Assembly: GCA_019418605.1 (NCBI GenBank)
Contig: DYBN01000053.1
Location: forward strand, 1 to 17,236
DNA length: 17,236 nucleotides
Reading direction: 5' to 3'
From: Sutterella sp.
GTDB lineage: Bacteria > Pseudomonadota > Gammaproteobacteria > Burkholderiales > Burkholderiaceae_F
Shown: positions 1-8,400 of the stretch, piece after piece
Numbering within the stretch: position 1 is the stretch's first letter
Layout: the number at the start of each line of letters is the position of its first letter
The notes under the pieces: model-generated
What the model saw: only the letters and a program-made list of their open reading frames with translations
The model's database searches: none
Told to the model about the DNA's origin: nothing
Made by a program: the position numbers and the translations under genes

Positions 1-27
1 CCAGTGAAAGTAGGTCACTGCCAGGCT
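1..27 (+). rRNA. rrf: 5S ribosomal RNA, 3' end only
   Basis: The window opens inside the 3' end of a 5S rRNA. The bases GTGAAAGTAGGTCACTGCC followed by AGGCT match the closing part of betaproteobacterial 5S rRNA (loop E/helix IV end plus the 3' strand of helix I, which normally pairs with a 5' TGCCTGG-like start). Only about a quarter of the gene is present; the rest, and the 23S and 16S genes of the operon, would lie to the left. A terminator follows within 15 bases, as expected at the end of an rRNA operon. The exact mature 3' end is uncertain by one or two bases. Confidence 0.85.
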
Positions 28-39
28 CTTCCATTTGCA

Positions 40-81
40 AGACCCTCGGACTGCATCAGCAGACCGGGGGTTTTGTCTTTT
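40..81 (+). terminator. Intrinsic terminator of the rRNA operon
   Basis: ACCCTCGG (42-49) pairs with CCGGGGGT (64-71) in an 8-bp stem with one T-G wobble, and the tract TTTTGTCTTTT (71-81) follows. It sits directly after the 5S rRNA end, so it should end the rRNA transcript. The bases from 82 to 251 hold only a small palindrome (GGGAC-TTT-GTCCC, 124-136) and no convincing promoter for the next gene. Confidence 0.75.
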
Positions 82-251
82 CCGGGCCCGGACTTGCCGC
101 GCGGTAGAATTCGCGGCGCCTCGGGGACTTTGTCCCGACACACCACCTCGCCTTTTTAGACACTCCGTCCGAGTCTGCTTTTTTCTCGAGTTCGCGGACA
201 TCATGGGGCGGATTCGAGGGCGGGCATGCATCGACGCTTCTTTTTTCCCTT

Positions 252-1715
252 ATGACGATGACGCAGGAACCGGATCTCTTCAGCGCCTTGAACGGCGACG
301 GCGATATGCCGTCAACTAAACCCAAGGCAGCGGCAGCGCGCCCCGGCGCGCGTGAGGCGGCCGCCCGCGCGGCAATTCCCAAGGCCCGCCTCTCGCGCCC
401 GGCCGTTGCGCCCATGTTTGAGCCCCTGGCCGAGCGGCTGCGCCCGAAGACGATCGATGAGGTGATCGGTCAAAAGAAACTGCTGGGGCCGGGGCAGCCG
501 CTTCGCGTGGCGTTTGAGACGCACCGACCGCACTCCATGATTCTCTGGGGGCCGCCGGGCGTGGGGAAGACAACTCTTGCGCGGCTCATGGCGCAGGCTT
601 TTGATCTGCCCTTCGTGAGCCTTTCGGCCGTTTTGTGCGGCGTCAAGGACATCCGCGAGGCGGTGGACATGGCGCAGATTCGGCGCGAGCAGACGGGAAA
701 GCCCACGCTTGTGTTTGTCGACGAGGTGCACCGCTTTAACAAAAGCCAGCAGGATGCGTTCCTGCCGCACGTCGAGTCGGGGCTTTTCATCTTTGTGGGC
801 GCCACGACCGAGAATCCCTCCTTTGAGGTGAACTCCGCCCTGTTGAGCCGCTCGGCGGTTTATGTCTTGGAGAGCCTCTCAACGGACGAGGTCGCAGAGC
901 TCATTGAAAGGGCCTTTTCGCGCTGCTACCCGGAGATGACGCTCACCGACGACGCCAGGCAAATTTTCATTGAACTGTGCGACGGCGACGCGCGCCGGTG
1001 TTTGAACGCCATTGAAGTGGCCTGCGGCATGGCTCAGGATCGAGGCTTAAAGGAGATCACGGCCGACTTTCTGCGGCAGGCGCTGCCAGCGACCGTGCGA
1101 CGCTTTGACAAGGGCGGAGAAAACTTCTACGACACGATCAGCGCGCTGCACAAAAGCGTGCGCGGCTCCGACCCCGATGCGGCGCTCTACTGGATGTGCC
1201 GGATGCTCGACGGGGGGTGCGATCCCCACTACATCGCAAGGCGCCTGATGCGCATGGCCGTCGAAGACATTTCGCTTGCCGACCCGCGCGCAGCCGACAT
1301 TGCGCTTGCCGCAGCCGACATCTACGATCGCCTGGGGTCGCCCGAAGGGGAGCTTGCCCTTGCGCAGGCCGTGGTGTATCTCGCGGCCGCGCCCAAGAGC
1401 AACGCCGTCTACACGGCCTACAACAGCGTGCGTCAGTTCATCAAGGAAGACGGCACGCGTCCGGTGCCGCTTTACTTAAGAAACGCTCCCACGCGCCTGA
1501 TGCAGGAGCTGGGCTACAAGCAAGGGTACCGCTACGCCCACGACGAGCCGGGCGCTTTTGCCGCAGGCGAAATCTATTTGCCCGAGGGCCTTGAAGGGCG
1601 CCGCTGGTACGAGCCCACCGACCGCGGGGTGGAGGCAAGAATCCGCGAGAGGCTAGCGCGCTTTAAGGCGCTCAACGACGAGGCGCACGCCAGGGGCGAG
1701 GGACGCAAGCGATAG
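252..1715 (+). CDS. rarA: Replication-associated recombination protein A (RarA/MgsA AAA+ ATPase)
   Basis: RarA is a clamp-loader-like AAA+ ATPase of the MgsA/WRNIP1 family that acts at stalled replication forks with SSB and RecA. The 487-residue product has a variable, Ala/Pro/Arg-rich N-terminus (about 1-55), then Walker A GPPGVGKT (100-107), Walker B VFVDEVH (154-160) and the RarA-typical sensor segment GATTENPS (183-190). The C-terminal helical oligomerisation region follows, with conserved stretches such as RRLMRMAVEDI and AVYLAAAPKSNAVY-like sequence. The length is slightly above the usual 430-450 because of the N-terminal extension. The ATG at 252 has no clear Shine-Dalgarno site; an ATG two codons in (258) is equally possible. 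rarA followed by serS is a conserved order in betaproteobacteria, where lolA often comes first. Here an rRNA operon sits in that place. Confidence 0.96.
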   Translation: MTMTQEPDLFSALNGDGDMPSTKPKAAAARPGAREAAARAAIPKARLSRPAVAPMFEPLAERLRPKTIDEVIGQKKLLGPGQPLRVAFETHRPHSMILWGPPGVGKTTLARLMAQAFDLPFVSLSAVLCGVKDIREAVDMAQIRREQTGKPTLVFVDEVHRFNKSQQDAFLPHVESGLFIFVGATTENPSFEVNSALLSRSAVYVLESLSTDEVAELIERAFSRCYPEMTLTDDARQIFIELCDGDARRCLNAIEVACGMAQDRGLKEITADFLRQALPATVRRFDKGGENFYDTISALHKSVRGSDPDAALYWMCRMLDGGCDPHYIARRLMRMAVEDISLADPRAADIALAAADIYDRLGSPEGELALAQAVVYLAAAPKSNAVYTAYNSVRQFIKEDGTRPVPLYLRNAPTRLMQELGYKQGYRYAHDEPGAFAAGEIYLPEGLEGRRWYEPTDRGVEARIRERLARFKALNDEAHARGEGRKR

Positions 1716-1892
1716 GGCGCTTGGCGCAGAGGCACCGCAGGCAACGCACGAACCTAGGGTTAACGCGTAAAAGCCTTGCCTGCGTTTTGCGGTTTTGCCC
1801 TCAAACGGGCGAAAATTAACAGATTCGATTGCAGCGCAGGCGCAAAGGTTCGCGCCGCAAGGCTGCTGTTTGTATTCAGACTAAGGGTAGGT

Positions 1893-3188
1893 ATGCTCGA
1901 CATTAACATGCTGCGCAAGCAGCTTCCTGAAGTCATCGCCCGGTTGAAGACCCGTCCGTTTGACTTCCCCGAAAAAGAATTCAACGCGCTTGAAAACGAG
2001 CGCAAACAGGTGCAGGTGCAGACCGAGGAGCTGCAGGCGCTGCGCAATCAGCTCTCCAAGCAGATCGGGATTGCCAAGAAGTCGGGCGGAGACGCCTCGG
2101 CCTACATGGCCGAAGCCGCGGCCATCCCCGAAAAGTTAAACGCGCTCTCCGCACAGCTCGACAGCTGCCGCGAACGCTTAAACGACCTCCTGATGAGCAT
2201 CCCGAACCTGCCGCACCCCTCGGTTCCGGTCGGACGCGACGAGCGCGACAACGTTGAAGTGATGCGCTGGGGGACGCCGCGCACGTTTGACTTCCCCATC
2301 AAGGATCACGTGGATGTTGGCGCGCCTCTGGGGCTAGATTTTGACGTGGCGGCCAAGCTCTCGGGCACGCGCTTTTGCTACATGCGCGGGCAGGTGGCGC
2401 ACCTGCACCGCGCTCTGGCGCAGTTCATGCTCGATGAACACACCACGCACCACGGCTACACCGAGTGCTACACGCCCTACATCGTGACGGCCGAGACGCT
2501 GCGCGGCACCGGCCAGCTGCCCAAGTTTGAGGAAGACCTCTTTGCGGCCAAAAAGGGCGGGCAGGAAGGAAAGGGCGAGACGCTCTACCTCATCCCGACG
2601 GCGGAGGTGACGCTTACCAATTCGGTCTCGGGCAAGATTCTCAAGGAAAGCGACCTTCCCATCAAGATCACCGCGCACACACCGTGCTTTAGGTCTGAGG
2701 CGGGCGCCTACGGGCGCGACACCCGCGGCATGATCCGCCAGCATCAGTTCGACAAGGTCGAGATGGTGCGCATCGTGCGCGACGACGACAGCTACGAGCA
2801 CTTGGAAGAGCTCACGCAGTGCGCTGAGAACATTCTGCAAAAGCTGGGGCTCCCGTACCGCAAGGTGCTCCTTTGCACGGGCGACATGGGCTTTGGCTCG
2901 GCCAAGACCTATGACCTCGAAGTGTGGCTGCCTGCGCAGAACACCTACCGCGAGATCAGCTCGTGCTCGAACTGCGAGGCCTTCCAGGCCCGCCGCATGG
3001 GCGCGCGCTACAAGGACGCCCAGGGCCGCATGCACTATGTGCACACCCTCAACGGCTCGGGCCTTGCCGTGGGCCGCACGCTTGTCGCGGTGCTTGAAAA
3101 CTACCAGAACGCCGACGGGTCGGTCACGATCCCCGAGGTGCTGCGCCCCTACATGGGGGGACTTGAAAAGCTCGTGCCGCAGGGCTAG
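1893..3188 (+). CDS. serS: Seryl-tRNA synthetase
   Basis: This class II synthetase charges tRNA-Ser (and tRNA-Sec) with serine in the cytoplasm. The ATG at 1893 is preceded by AAGGGTAGG (1883-1891) and gives 431 residues, matching the family (E. coli 430). The reading frame stays open upstream to 1776, but that extension lacks family sequence. The N-terminal tRNA-binding coiled-coil arm covers about 28-100, rich in Glu/Gln/Lys heptads. TAEVTL (236-241) is the serine-binding TxE region. Motif 2 is CFRSEAGAYGRDTRG (265-279), and motif 3 is NGSGLAVGRT (387-396) with its invariant Arg at 395. All key residues are present. The 177-base gap after rarA shows no strong promoter, so co-transcription with rarA is possible. 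Confidence 0.98.
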   Translation: MLDINMLRKQLPEVIARLKTRPFDFPEKEFNALENERKQVQVQTEELQALRNQLSKQIGIAKKSGGDASAYMAEAAAIPEKLNALSAQLDSCRERLNDLLMSIPNLPHPSVPVGRDERDNVEVMRWGTPRTFDFPIKDHVDVGAPLGLDFDVAAKLSGTRFCYMRGQVAHLHRALAQFMLDEHTTHHGYTECYTPYIVTAETLRGTGQLPKFEEDLFAAKKGGQEGKGETLYLIPTAEVTLTNSVSGKILKESDLPIKITAHTPCFRSEAGAYGRDTRGMIRQHQFDKVEMVRIVRDDDSYEHLEELTQCAENILQKLGLPYRKVLLCTGDMGFGSAKTYDLEVWLPAQNTYREISSCSNCEAFQARRMGARYKDAQGRMHYVHTLNGSGLAVGRTLVAVLENYQNADGSVTIPEVLRPYMGGLEKLVPQG

Positions 3189-3219
3189 AAGGCGTGAGCT
3201 TTGTAGGTAGATCGCCTTA

Positions 3220-3248
3220 TTGCACGGGGCCTGCCGCCCCTGTAAGAT
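3220..3248 (+). promoter_or_regulatory. Sigma70-type promoter for a small RNA unit
   Basis: TTGCAC (3220-3225) and TAAGAT (3243-3248) are separated by exactly 17 bases; each differs from consensus at two positions. The spacer contains a GGGGC/GCCCC palindrome (3227-3240). The predicted start is near 3254-3257, 66 bases after the serS stop, and no good reading frame follows at once. The promoter points into the structured region ending at the terminator at 3377-3412. Confidence 0.55.
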
Positions 3249-3254
3249 AAAAAA

Positions 3255-3412
3255 CGCATTTCGAGGTAGGCGCGGCTCACCACGGCGCGCCTACGCCAAC
3301 CTGCCTTCCCGGGCAAGGTGGAGACGCTCATGACAGCGGATGTGGCCGAGAAAGGCAACTCAAGCGGGTCGACAAGGTCGTCTGAATCGAGATGGTTCAG
3401 GCGGCTTTTTTT
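3255..3412 (+). ncRNA. Putative structured small RNA, about 158 nt, family not recognised
   Basis: A promoter at its left edge and a 12-bp terminator hairpin at its right edge delimit this stretch. Several helices can be drawn. GTAGGCGCG (3266-3274) pairs with CGCGCCTAC (3286-3294). ACCTGCC (3299-3305) pairs with GGCA-A-GGT (3312-3319) with one bulged A. CGCT (3325-3328) pairs with AGCG (3335-3338). The terminator stem comes last. The 5' end CATTTCGA (3257-3264) can also pair with TCGAGATG (3387-3394), which overlaps the terminator loop and part of its stem, giving either a closing stem or a competing structure. It does not match 6S, 4.5S, tmRNA, RNase P or any riboswitch consensus I know. 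A 29-codon frame with a good ribosome site (3330-3419) lies inside, so a small mRNA is the main alternative. Existence of the transcript is inferred from signals only. Confidence 0.45.
3377..3412 (+). terminator. Strong intrinsic terminator
   Basis: GTCGTCTGAATC (3377-3388) pairs along its full length with GGTTCAGGCGGC (3394-3405): 12 bp, three of them G-T, with loop GAGAT. Seven T residues follow (3406-3412). It would end the small transcript starting near 3255 and also any read-through from serS. Confidence 0.85.
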
Positions 3413-3413
3413 G

Positions 3414-3439
3414 TGGTGAAAATTTTTTTGACCTCACCA
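3414..3439. promoter_or_regulatory. Inverted repeat overlapping the abrB-like promoter, candidate operator
   Basis: TGGTGA (3414-3419) and TCACCA (3434-3439) are perfect inverted half-sites separated by 14 bases of mostly A/T. They span the -35 element of the promoter at 3428-3456. A third related half, GGGTGG (3444-3449), follows. AbrB/MazE-fold proteins commonly bind such repeats in their own promoters, so autoregulation by the next gene product is a reasonable inference, not a demonstrated fact. Confidence 0.35.
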
Positions 3440-3456
3440 GTTCGGGTGGATTTAAG
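3428..3456 (+). promoter_or_regulatory. Sigma70-type promoter for the AbrB-like gene
   Basis: TTGACC (3428-3433) matches the -35 consensus at five of six positions. After 17 bases, TTTAAG (3451-3456) matches the -10 consensus at four of six. The predicted start lies about 50 bases before the ATG at 3516. The promoter begins just after the T-run of the preceding terminator, so the downstream gene appears to be transcribed independently of serS. Confidence 0.55.
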
Positions 3457-3515
3457 CCGACTTGCCGGGCCCGTTGCAGCAATCGACGAAAACCGGCTAA
3501 AAGGAGACAACACAA

Positions 3516-3764
3516 ATGAGCAACAGACTGACGATCAAGGGGCAGGTGACGATTCCCAAGAACGTCCGTGATTTTCTTGGACTGACGGCGGGCGCTTCAG
3601 CCATTGATTTTTCCATTGACGAAGACGGCTCGGTGAGAATCCGCAAGGCCGAAGGCGTCAAGCCGCGGCAGACTGCCCGCGCGGGCGCCCCTGCGCAGGC
3701 TCCGGCGGGCGACTACAGCGCCTGCGACCGGGTGCTTGCTCTTCTCTCGGGCAGCTTTGCTTAA
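3516..3764 (+). CDS. AbrB/SpoVT/MazE-fold DNA-binding protein
   Basis: This 82-residue protein starts at an ATG with a strong site, AAAGGAGA (3500-3507), 8 bases upstream. Residues 4-45 are a textbook AbrB (swapped-hairpin) domain: KGQVTIPKNVRDFLGL (8-23), then an acidic beta strand region and VRIRKAEG. The rest (about 48-82) is a low-complexity Ala/Pro/Gly linker with a short C-terminal segment CDRVLALLSG. Proteins of this kind are either antitoxins paired with PIN or MazF toxins, or standalone transition-state regulators that bind DNA as dimers. No toxin gene lies on either side: serS is upstream and a flavoprotein downstream. It therefore looks like an orphan regulator, possibly of itself and of the dehydrogenase gene 126 bases further on. 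Confidence 0.85.
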   Translation: MSNRLTIKGQVTIPKNVRDFLGLTAGASAIDFSIDEDGSVRIRKAEGVKPRQTARAGAPAQAPAGDYSACDRVLALLSGSFA

Positions 3765-3890
3765 AAGAAGCCGCACAAAAATCTGTGCCCGCCCTCAGTC
3801 AAGGCGGCCCATGCGCACGAGAAGCAGCGCGGGCGTCACGCTAAATCGCTGGGGCAAACACTGACACAAGGGAATTTTTTGGGAAACAAC

Positions 3891-5354
3891 ATGCAGGAAG
3901 AAGAAAGTTTGAAGGAGGCCTCCCCCATTGACGCGCGAGAGGTTCTCTCGCGGCTTGCCGCGATCGTGGGGGAGAAAAACGTGCTCGTCGACGACGCTGA
4001 CGTCGCCTCCTATCTCGTTGACTGGACCAACCGCTTTCACGGCAAGGTGATTGCCGTGGTGCGCCCGGGGTCTACTGACGAAGTCTCGCGCGTGATGCGG
4101 CTTGCCTACGAGACGAACACGCCCGTGGTGCCGCAGTCTGGCAACACGAGTCTCGTGGGGGGCGGCACGCCCGACGCCTCGGGCCGCGCGATTTTGCTTT
4201 CGCTCTCCCGCATGAACAAGGTTGAGAGCATTGATGCGATCAACGACACGATGACGCTTGAAGCGGGCGTTGTGCTCGAGCGTGCCCGCGAGATTGCAGC
4301 GCAGTCCGGGCGCTTGTTTCCGCTGAGTTTTGCCGCCGAAGGCACGGCCTGCATCGGCGGGTGCATCGCCACCAACGCCGGGGGCACGGCGGTGCTGCGC
4401 TACGGCAACACGCGCGAGCTCGTGCTCGGGCTTGAGGTGGTTTTAGCCGACGGCCGGGTGCTCAACATGATGCGGGGCTTGAGAAAGGACAACACCGGGT
4501 ACGACTTAAAGCAGCTTTTTATTTCAAGCGAAGGCACGCTCGGGGTCATCACGCGCGCCGTGGTCAAGCTCTTTGCGCTGCCGCAGGCGCGCTTTACGGC
4601 GCTTGCGGGCGTCTCCGACGTTGCGGGTGCCGCGCGCTTGCTGGAACTCGTGAAAAACGCCGCGGGCCCGGCTCTGACGGGGTTTGAGCTCATGCAGGCC
4701 AAGTGCATCGAGCGCGTCGGAAAAACCATTGATGCAGTGACGGTGCCGGGCGATGTTTCGTCTGCCCCCTGGTGGTGCCTGATTGAGCTTTCGTACTCGC
4801 GCGACCCGGGCGTCAACCCCTTGGAGAGCATTCTCGAGGGGGCCTTTGAAAAGGAGCTTGTGGTCGACGCGTTTCTTGCAAATTCCTTGAAGGAGAGCCA
4901 GGCCTTCTGGGCGATCCGCGAGTCGATTCCGAGCGCGGACGCGCACGTGGGCGGAAATCTGCACAACGACGTGAGCATTGAGATTTCCGACATTCCGGCC
5001 TTTGTGGAGGAGGCCGTGGCGGCCCTTAACGCCGCCTACGACTGGATTGATCCTTCCATCTTCGGGCACCTGGGAGACGGGAACCTGCACTTTAACATCG
5101 GCTCGATTCCGCCTGCGCTTGCTTTTGAAAACGAAGAGGGAATCCGCGAGATCGTCTATCGGTGCGTCGGAGCCCACAACGGCTCGATTTCGGCCGAGCA
5201 CGGCATCGGGCAGCTAAAGCGCGCGCATTTTCTCGCGCTCAAGGACGCTGCCGAACTCGAAGTCATGGAGAAAATCAAGCGCGCGCTTGATCCCAAGGGG
5301 ATTCTCAACCCCGGCAAGCTGCTGCCTGACGATGTGTGCGAAAAGCGGGCTTGA
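3891..5354 (+). CDS. FAD-linked 2-hydroxyacid dehydrogenase (GlcD / D-2-hydroxyglutarate dehydrogenase family)
   Basis: This is a VAO/PCMH-fold flavoenzyme that oxidises a D-2-hydroxyacid to the 2-oxoacid and passes electrons to a carrier. Numbered from the ATG (487 aa), the FAD-binding domain shows PQSGNTSLVGGG (81-92), NAGGT (162-166) and SSEGTLGVIT (213-222). The FAD-oxidase C-terminal domain shows GHLGDGNLH (392-400) and EHGIGQLK (436-443), which carry the metal-binding His residues of the D-2HG dehydrogenase group, and ends in NPGKLLP. There is no Fe-S domain, so it is not a DLD/LutB-type fusion. The family Lys before the DVS motif appears replaced (LHNDVSIE), so the substrate is uncertain among lactate, glycolate, 2-hydroxyglutarate and others. 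A TTG at 3879 with AAGGGAA upstream is an alternative start adding four residues; the ATG has the weaker GGGA site. Confidence 0.88.
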   Translation: MQEEESLKEASPIDAREVLSRLAAIVGEKNVLVDDADVASYLVDWTNRFHGKVIAVVRPGSTDEVSRVMRLAYETNTPVVPQSGNTSLVGGGTPDASGRAILLSLSRMNKVESIDAINDTMTLEAGVVLERAREIAAQSGRLFPLSFAAEGTACIGGCIATNAGGTAVLRYGNTRELVLGLEVVLADGRVLNMMRGLRKDNTGYDLKQLFISSEGTLGVITRAVVKLFALPQARFTALAGVSDVAGAARLLELVKNAAGPALTGFELMQAKCIERVGKTIDAVTVPGDVSSAPWWCLIELSYSRDPGVNPLESILEGAFEKELVVDAFLANSLKESQAFWAIRESIPSADAHVGGNLHNDVSIEISDIPAFVEEAVAALNAAYDWIDPSIFGHLGDGNLHFNIGSIPPALAFENEEGIREIVYRCVGAHNGSISAEHGIGQLKRAHFLALKDAAELEVMEKIKRALDPKGILNPGKLLPDDVCEKRA

Positions 5355-5362
5355 AGAGATTT

Positions 5363-5384
5363 GAGTGCGCCTGACGGCGCACTC
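5363..5384. other. Perfect 9-bp hairpin after the dehydrogenase gene
   Basis: GAGTGCGCC (5363-5371) and GGCGCACTC (5376-5384) form a perfect stem with loop TGAC, beginning 9 bases after the stop codon. No T-run follows on the plus strand, so it is more likely an RNA 3'-end stabiliser or an aid to the terminator at 5402-5431 than a terminator by itself. Confidence 0.5.
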
Positions 5385-5401
5385 GCGCAAACTTAAAAGG
5401 C

Positions 5402-5431
5402 AAAAGCGGGCGCTCGAAAGGCGCCCGTTTT
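5402..5431. terminator. Bidirectional intrinsic terminator between convergent genes
   Basis: CGGGCGC (5407-5413) pairs with GCGCCCG (5421-5427). AAAA stands just before the stem and TTTT (5428-5431) just after, so each strand reads hairpin then U-run. It lies between the plus-strand dehydrogenase and the minus-strand large gene, and can serve both. Confidence 0.75.
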
Positions 5432-5456
5432 CGCACGAAGGAAAGTTTGGTCTTTC

Positions 5457-8400
5457 TTAATTGAGCATCATGCGCTTTGCCTGCGTGTCGTCGGTCTTGT
5501 ACATGTAGCCGTAGAGGATGCCCGAGAAGATGATTTCGCTTCCGACGTCCGTATTCTTGTCCCGTGAAAACGAGGCCTGATAAAGCACAAAGGTGCTGTT
5601 TTCGAGGATATTCTCGAACCCCTTGACTTTGAGGAGCAGCTTGTCAAAGCTGATGCCGGCAATTTCGCACCAGTCGCGCTCAAAGGAGACGATCGTCGCA
5701 AGCCCCCTGACCGAGCATTTGATGCGGCCGCCAAAAAGAGCGCCCGTCGGGTCTTCGTCTTCGTCGTTTTTGTCGTCCTCGTCGCACTCAGTCCACAAGG
5801 CGGTGCGCCCCACGATGTAGAGGCGCGCCTCAAAGATTTCGGCCGACTTGTAGAGCTGGCACGCGTAGGGCCAGAAGATGTCGTAGAAGCACAAAAGGTT
5901 TGACGCCTGGCCCTTGTTGTCGACAAACTGCACTCTGGGACAGCCGCTTGACTCATCCTCTTCGGTCAAGAGCGACAGGGGGCTCAAGCGTGCACGGGTT
6001 GCCTCGGAAAAGTACGGGCCGCACGGCGGCAGCGGCACCGTTTTGTCGCTTGCGATGTCGCTCGGTACGTAGAGCGTCCACAAGAGCGCCGCTTTATCAA
6101 GCGGGGCGTCGAGCGTGTCGTAGCGCATGATCATCCCTGCGTAGGAGAGGTCTTCGTTTTCCGTTGCCGGCAGCTGCGGCACGAAGGGCGTGCTGTGCGC
6201 GAAGATGAATTCAGTCTGGCTCATCATGCTCTGCCGGGCCTGCTCGACTCCCTGCGGGTCTTTCTCGATCATGCGGTCGAGATCGGCCCCGGGGTGCGCG
6301 TCGAGGTAGCTCTTGTCAAGAAGCCAGCCCCAGAACGCGGCGTGCCCCAACTGCTCGATGTCCGTCTTCTCGGCCGACTCAAGCAGTTCGCGGCCGCGCG
6401 TGCGCAGCTCGCGCCCTAAAAACGCCCACAAGTCAAAGCTGTTGACGGCGTGTTCGACTTCGTCCCGCGAGCCGAGCACGCGCCAGTCGCCGTTAATGAG
6501 AGACTCAAGAGTCGAGAGCGTGCGGGTGTTGTGCGAGCTTTCTCCCACCCAGCGGCGCAGCCGCATCGCGGCAATGGCAAGCTTGATGCGCGGCGGGCGC
6601 GTTTCGTCGTTCACGGGCCCGGGCAACATCATGTAGTCGTCGATGTCGTGCGTGGGAAAGCCGCTTTCGACTTCAAGCGCGGTGACAAGAAACACCACGT
6701 CCTGCACCTGGCCTGTGGCCGCACGATCGACAAGCGCTTTGAGGCGCTCTTCGAACGTGAGCTCCCACATTTTGGAGCCCCAGAGCTGAAAACATGCCTC
6801 AAGATAGAGCGCGATCTGTCTGTACCTGCACGAGACTCTCAGGTACATCAGTGCATAGTCCGGGTTTAGGGTGCCGCCGTAGCACCCCATGCTTGTGGTG
6901 CGGGCCAACAGCGGCAGGACGCGCGGGTCGGCGCTGCCGCCAGCGGCCTGAAACACAAAGATTCCCGCAAGGCTTTGCCCTTCTTCGGGGAGCTCCGAGA
7001 AGTCTGTGTCGCCGAGCATCAGTTTCACGCGCAGGGCAAGCGCCCGGCCGTTTAGGCAGTGCTCCGCAAACCAGTGCGTGGCTCTCAGAAACAGGTCTTC
7101 GGCAAAGAGGCAATTGCGGGCGGCAGCGCCTGCCATCACCTCGTAGGCGGCTTCGGACCCGGAGGCGAGAGCCTGGGCGAGGATGGCGTCAAGAAGCAGC
7201 GAAAGGCCTGCCGCGCGATAGCGCGCGTCGCCCCTGGCCGCTTCAAAAAGAAAGTGAGACAAAAGCCAGGCGTCGCCTTTTAAAGCCCCCTCCAGGGCTT
7301 GGGCGCGCGCGAGCTTTTTGATCGCGGGAAGAAATTCGGGCTCGACGCCTGAGCAGGTGCTGTCGTTGAGCACATACGAGCCGCGGATCGCTTCGGGCGC
7401 CTTGTCGGCGGGATCAGGCGTGAACTCGCGAAAAAGTTTCGACGAATCAAAGCTTGCGGCGTCAGGGTCGTCTTCGGGCATGCCGCAGGCCGCGCAGGCC
7501 TTTTTCCAAAGGTCCTCGGCCCGCGGCAGGTCCTTGGGAAGAAACGCGGACGGAATGCGCCTGCGGCTCTCAATCGTATCGGCAAAGGCGTTGGTCTCAA
7601 GCGCCTCGGGGGTGAGGAAGTTCTGGCACAAAAGGTAGCCGCGAACTTCGATGAGCGCGTTGTTTGCAATCCCGGCGCGCGCAAGCTCGCGGGCTTCGAC
7701 GGCAAGGTCGATCCCGGGCGTGTTTCTCTTTGTCGAGACCCGCGCGTGCATCACCTGCATGACGGTGGCCGCGGGCTTGGTGCGCACGCCGGGCTTTCCG
7801 GCGTAAAGCCGCACGGTTGTCTCATAGGTGTCGGGATCAAAGGAGACGACGCCCGTTTTGACGGTTTCGCCTTCGGCGGGCTCGATTTTTTCAATGTGCG
7901 TGGCCCAAAGCGCCAGGTGCGCGCGATAGGGGGTGTTAAGGCGAAGCTTGAGGCACTGATCGATCCAGCTTGTGCAAAGCGCCGTGATCTTGCCAAAGGC
8001 CTCGCTTTTGACCGTGAGCCAGACGGCGGCGAGATTTTGGGTTGCCCGCGCGCTTTCAATTTGCAGCGTGTGCGGGACGCTCTCGGAGACGACCGCGGGA
8101 ATGGGCGTAAGGGTTCGATGCGTCGGGCCAACCCTTGAAAAGAAGGCCGGCACGTAGAGCGTGGCGTAGGTGCGGGAGACTTTGGCGTGCTGCCGCGAAG
8201 CCGCAAGCCCGTCGCTTGAAGATAAAAGCACGATCTCGCCCACGGGCATCTCGTGGCTGAGGGCGTGTTCGAGGTCGGCGGGCGTCGCAATTGCCCCGAC
8301 GTGGTCAAAGTCGAGTTCATCGGTAAATATGGCCGACGTCGTATCGCCCGAGCCCAGGTGCTGTGTGAGAGGATCGTAGAGCGCGGACAACGGGCGCCTC

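Noticed and set aside
1776..1892. N-terminal extension of serS by 39 codons
   Set aside because: The extension does not resemble SerRS, while the ATG at 1893 has a good ribosome site and yields the family length.
2334..3044. 236-codon minus-strand frame opposite serS
   Set aside because: Same cause: an antisense frame kept open by third-position GC bias, with no ribosome site or recognisable domain.
3255..3412. Known riboswitch or 6S/4.5S/tmRNA identity for the small RNA
   Set aside because: I looked for the SRP core, tmRNA tag and CCA end, TPP, glycine, SAM, fluoride and cobalamin signatures and found none.
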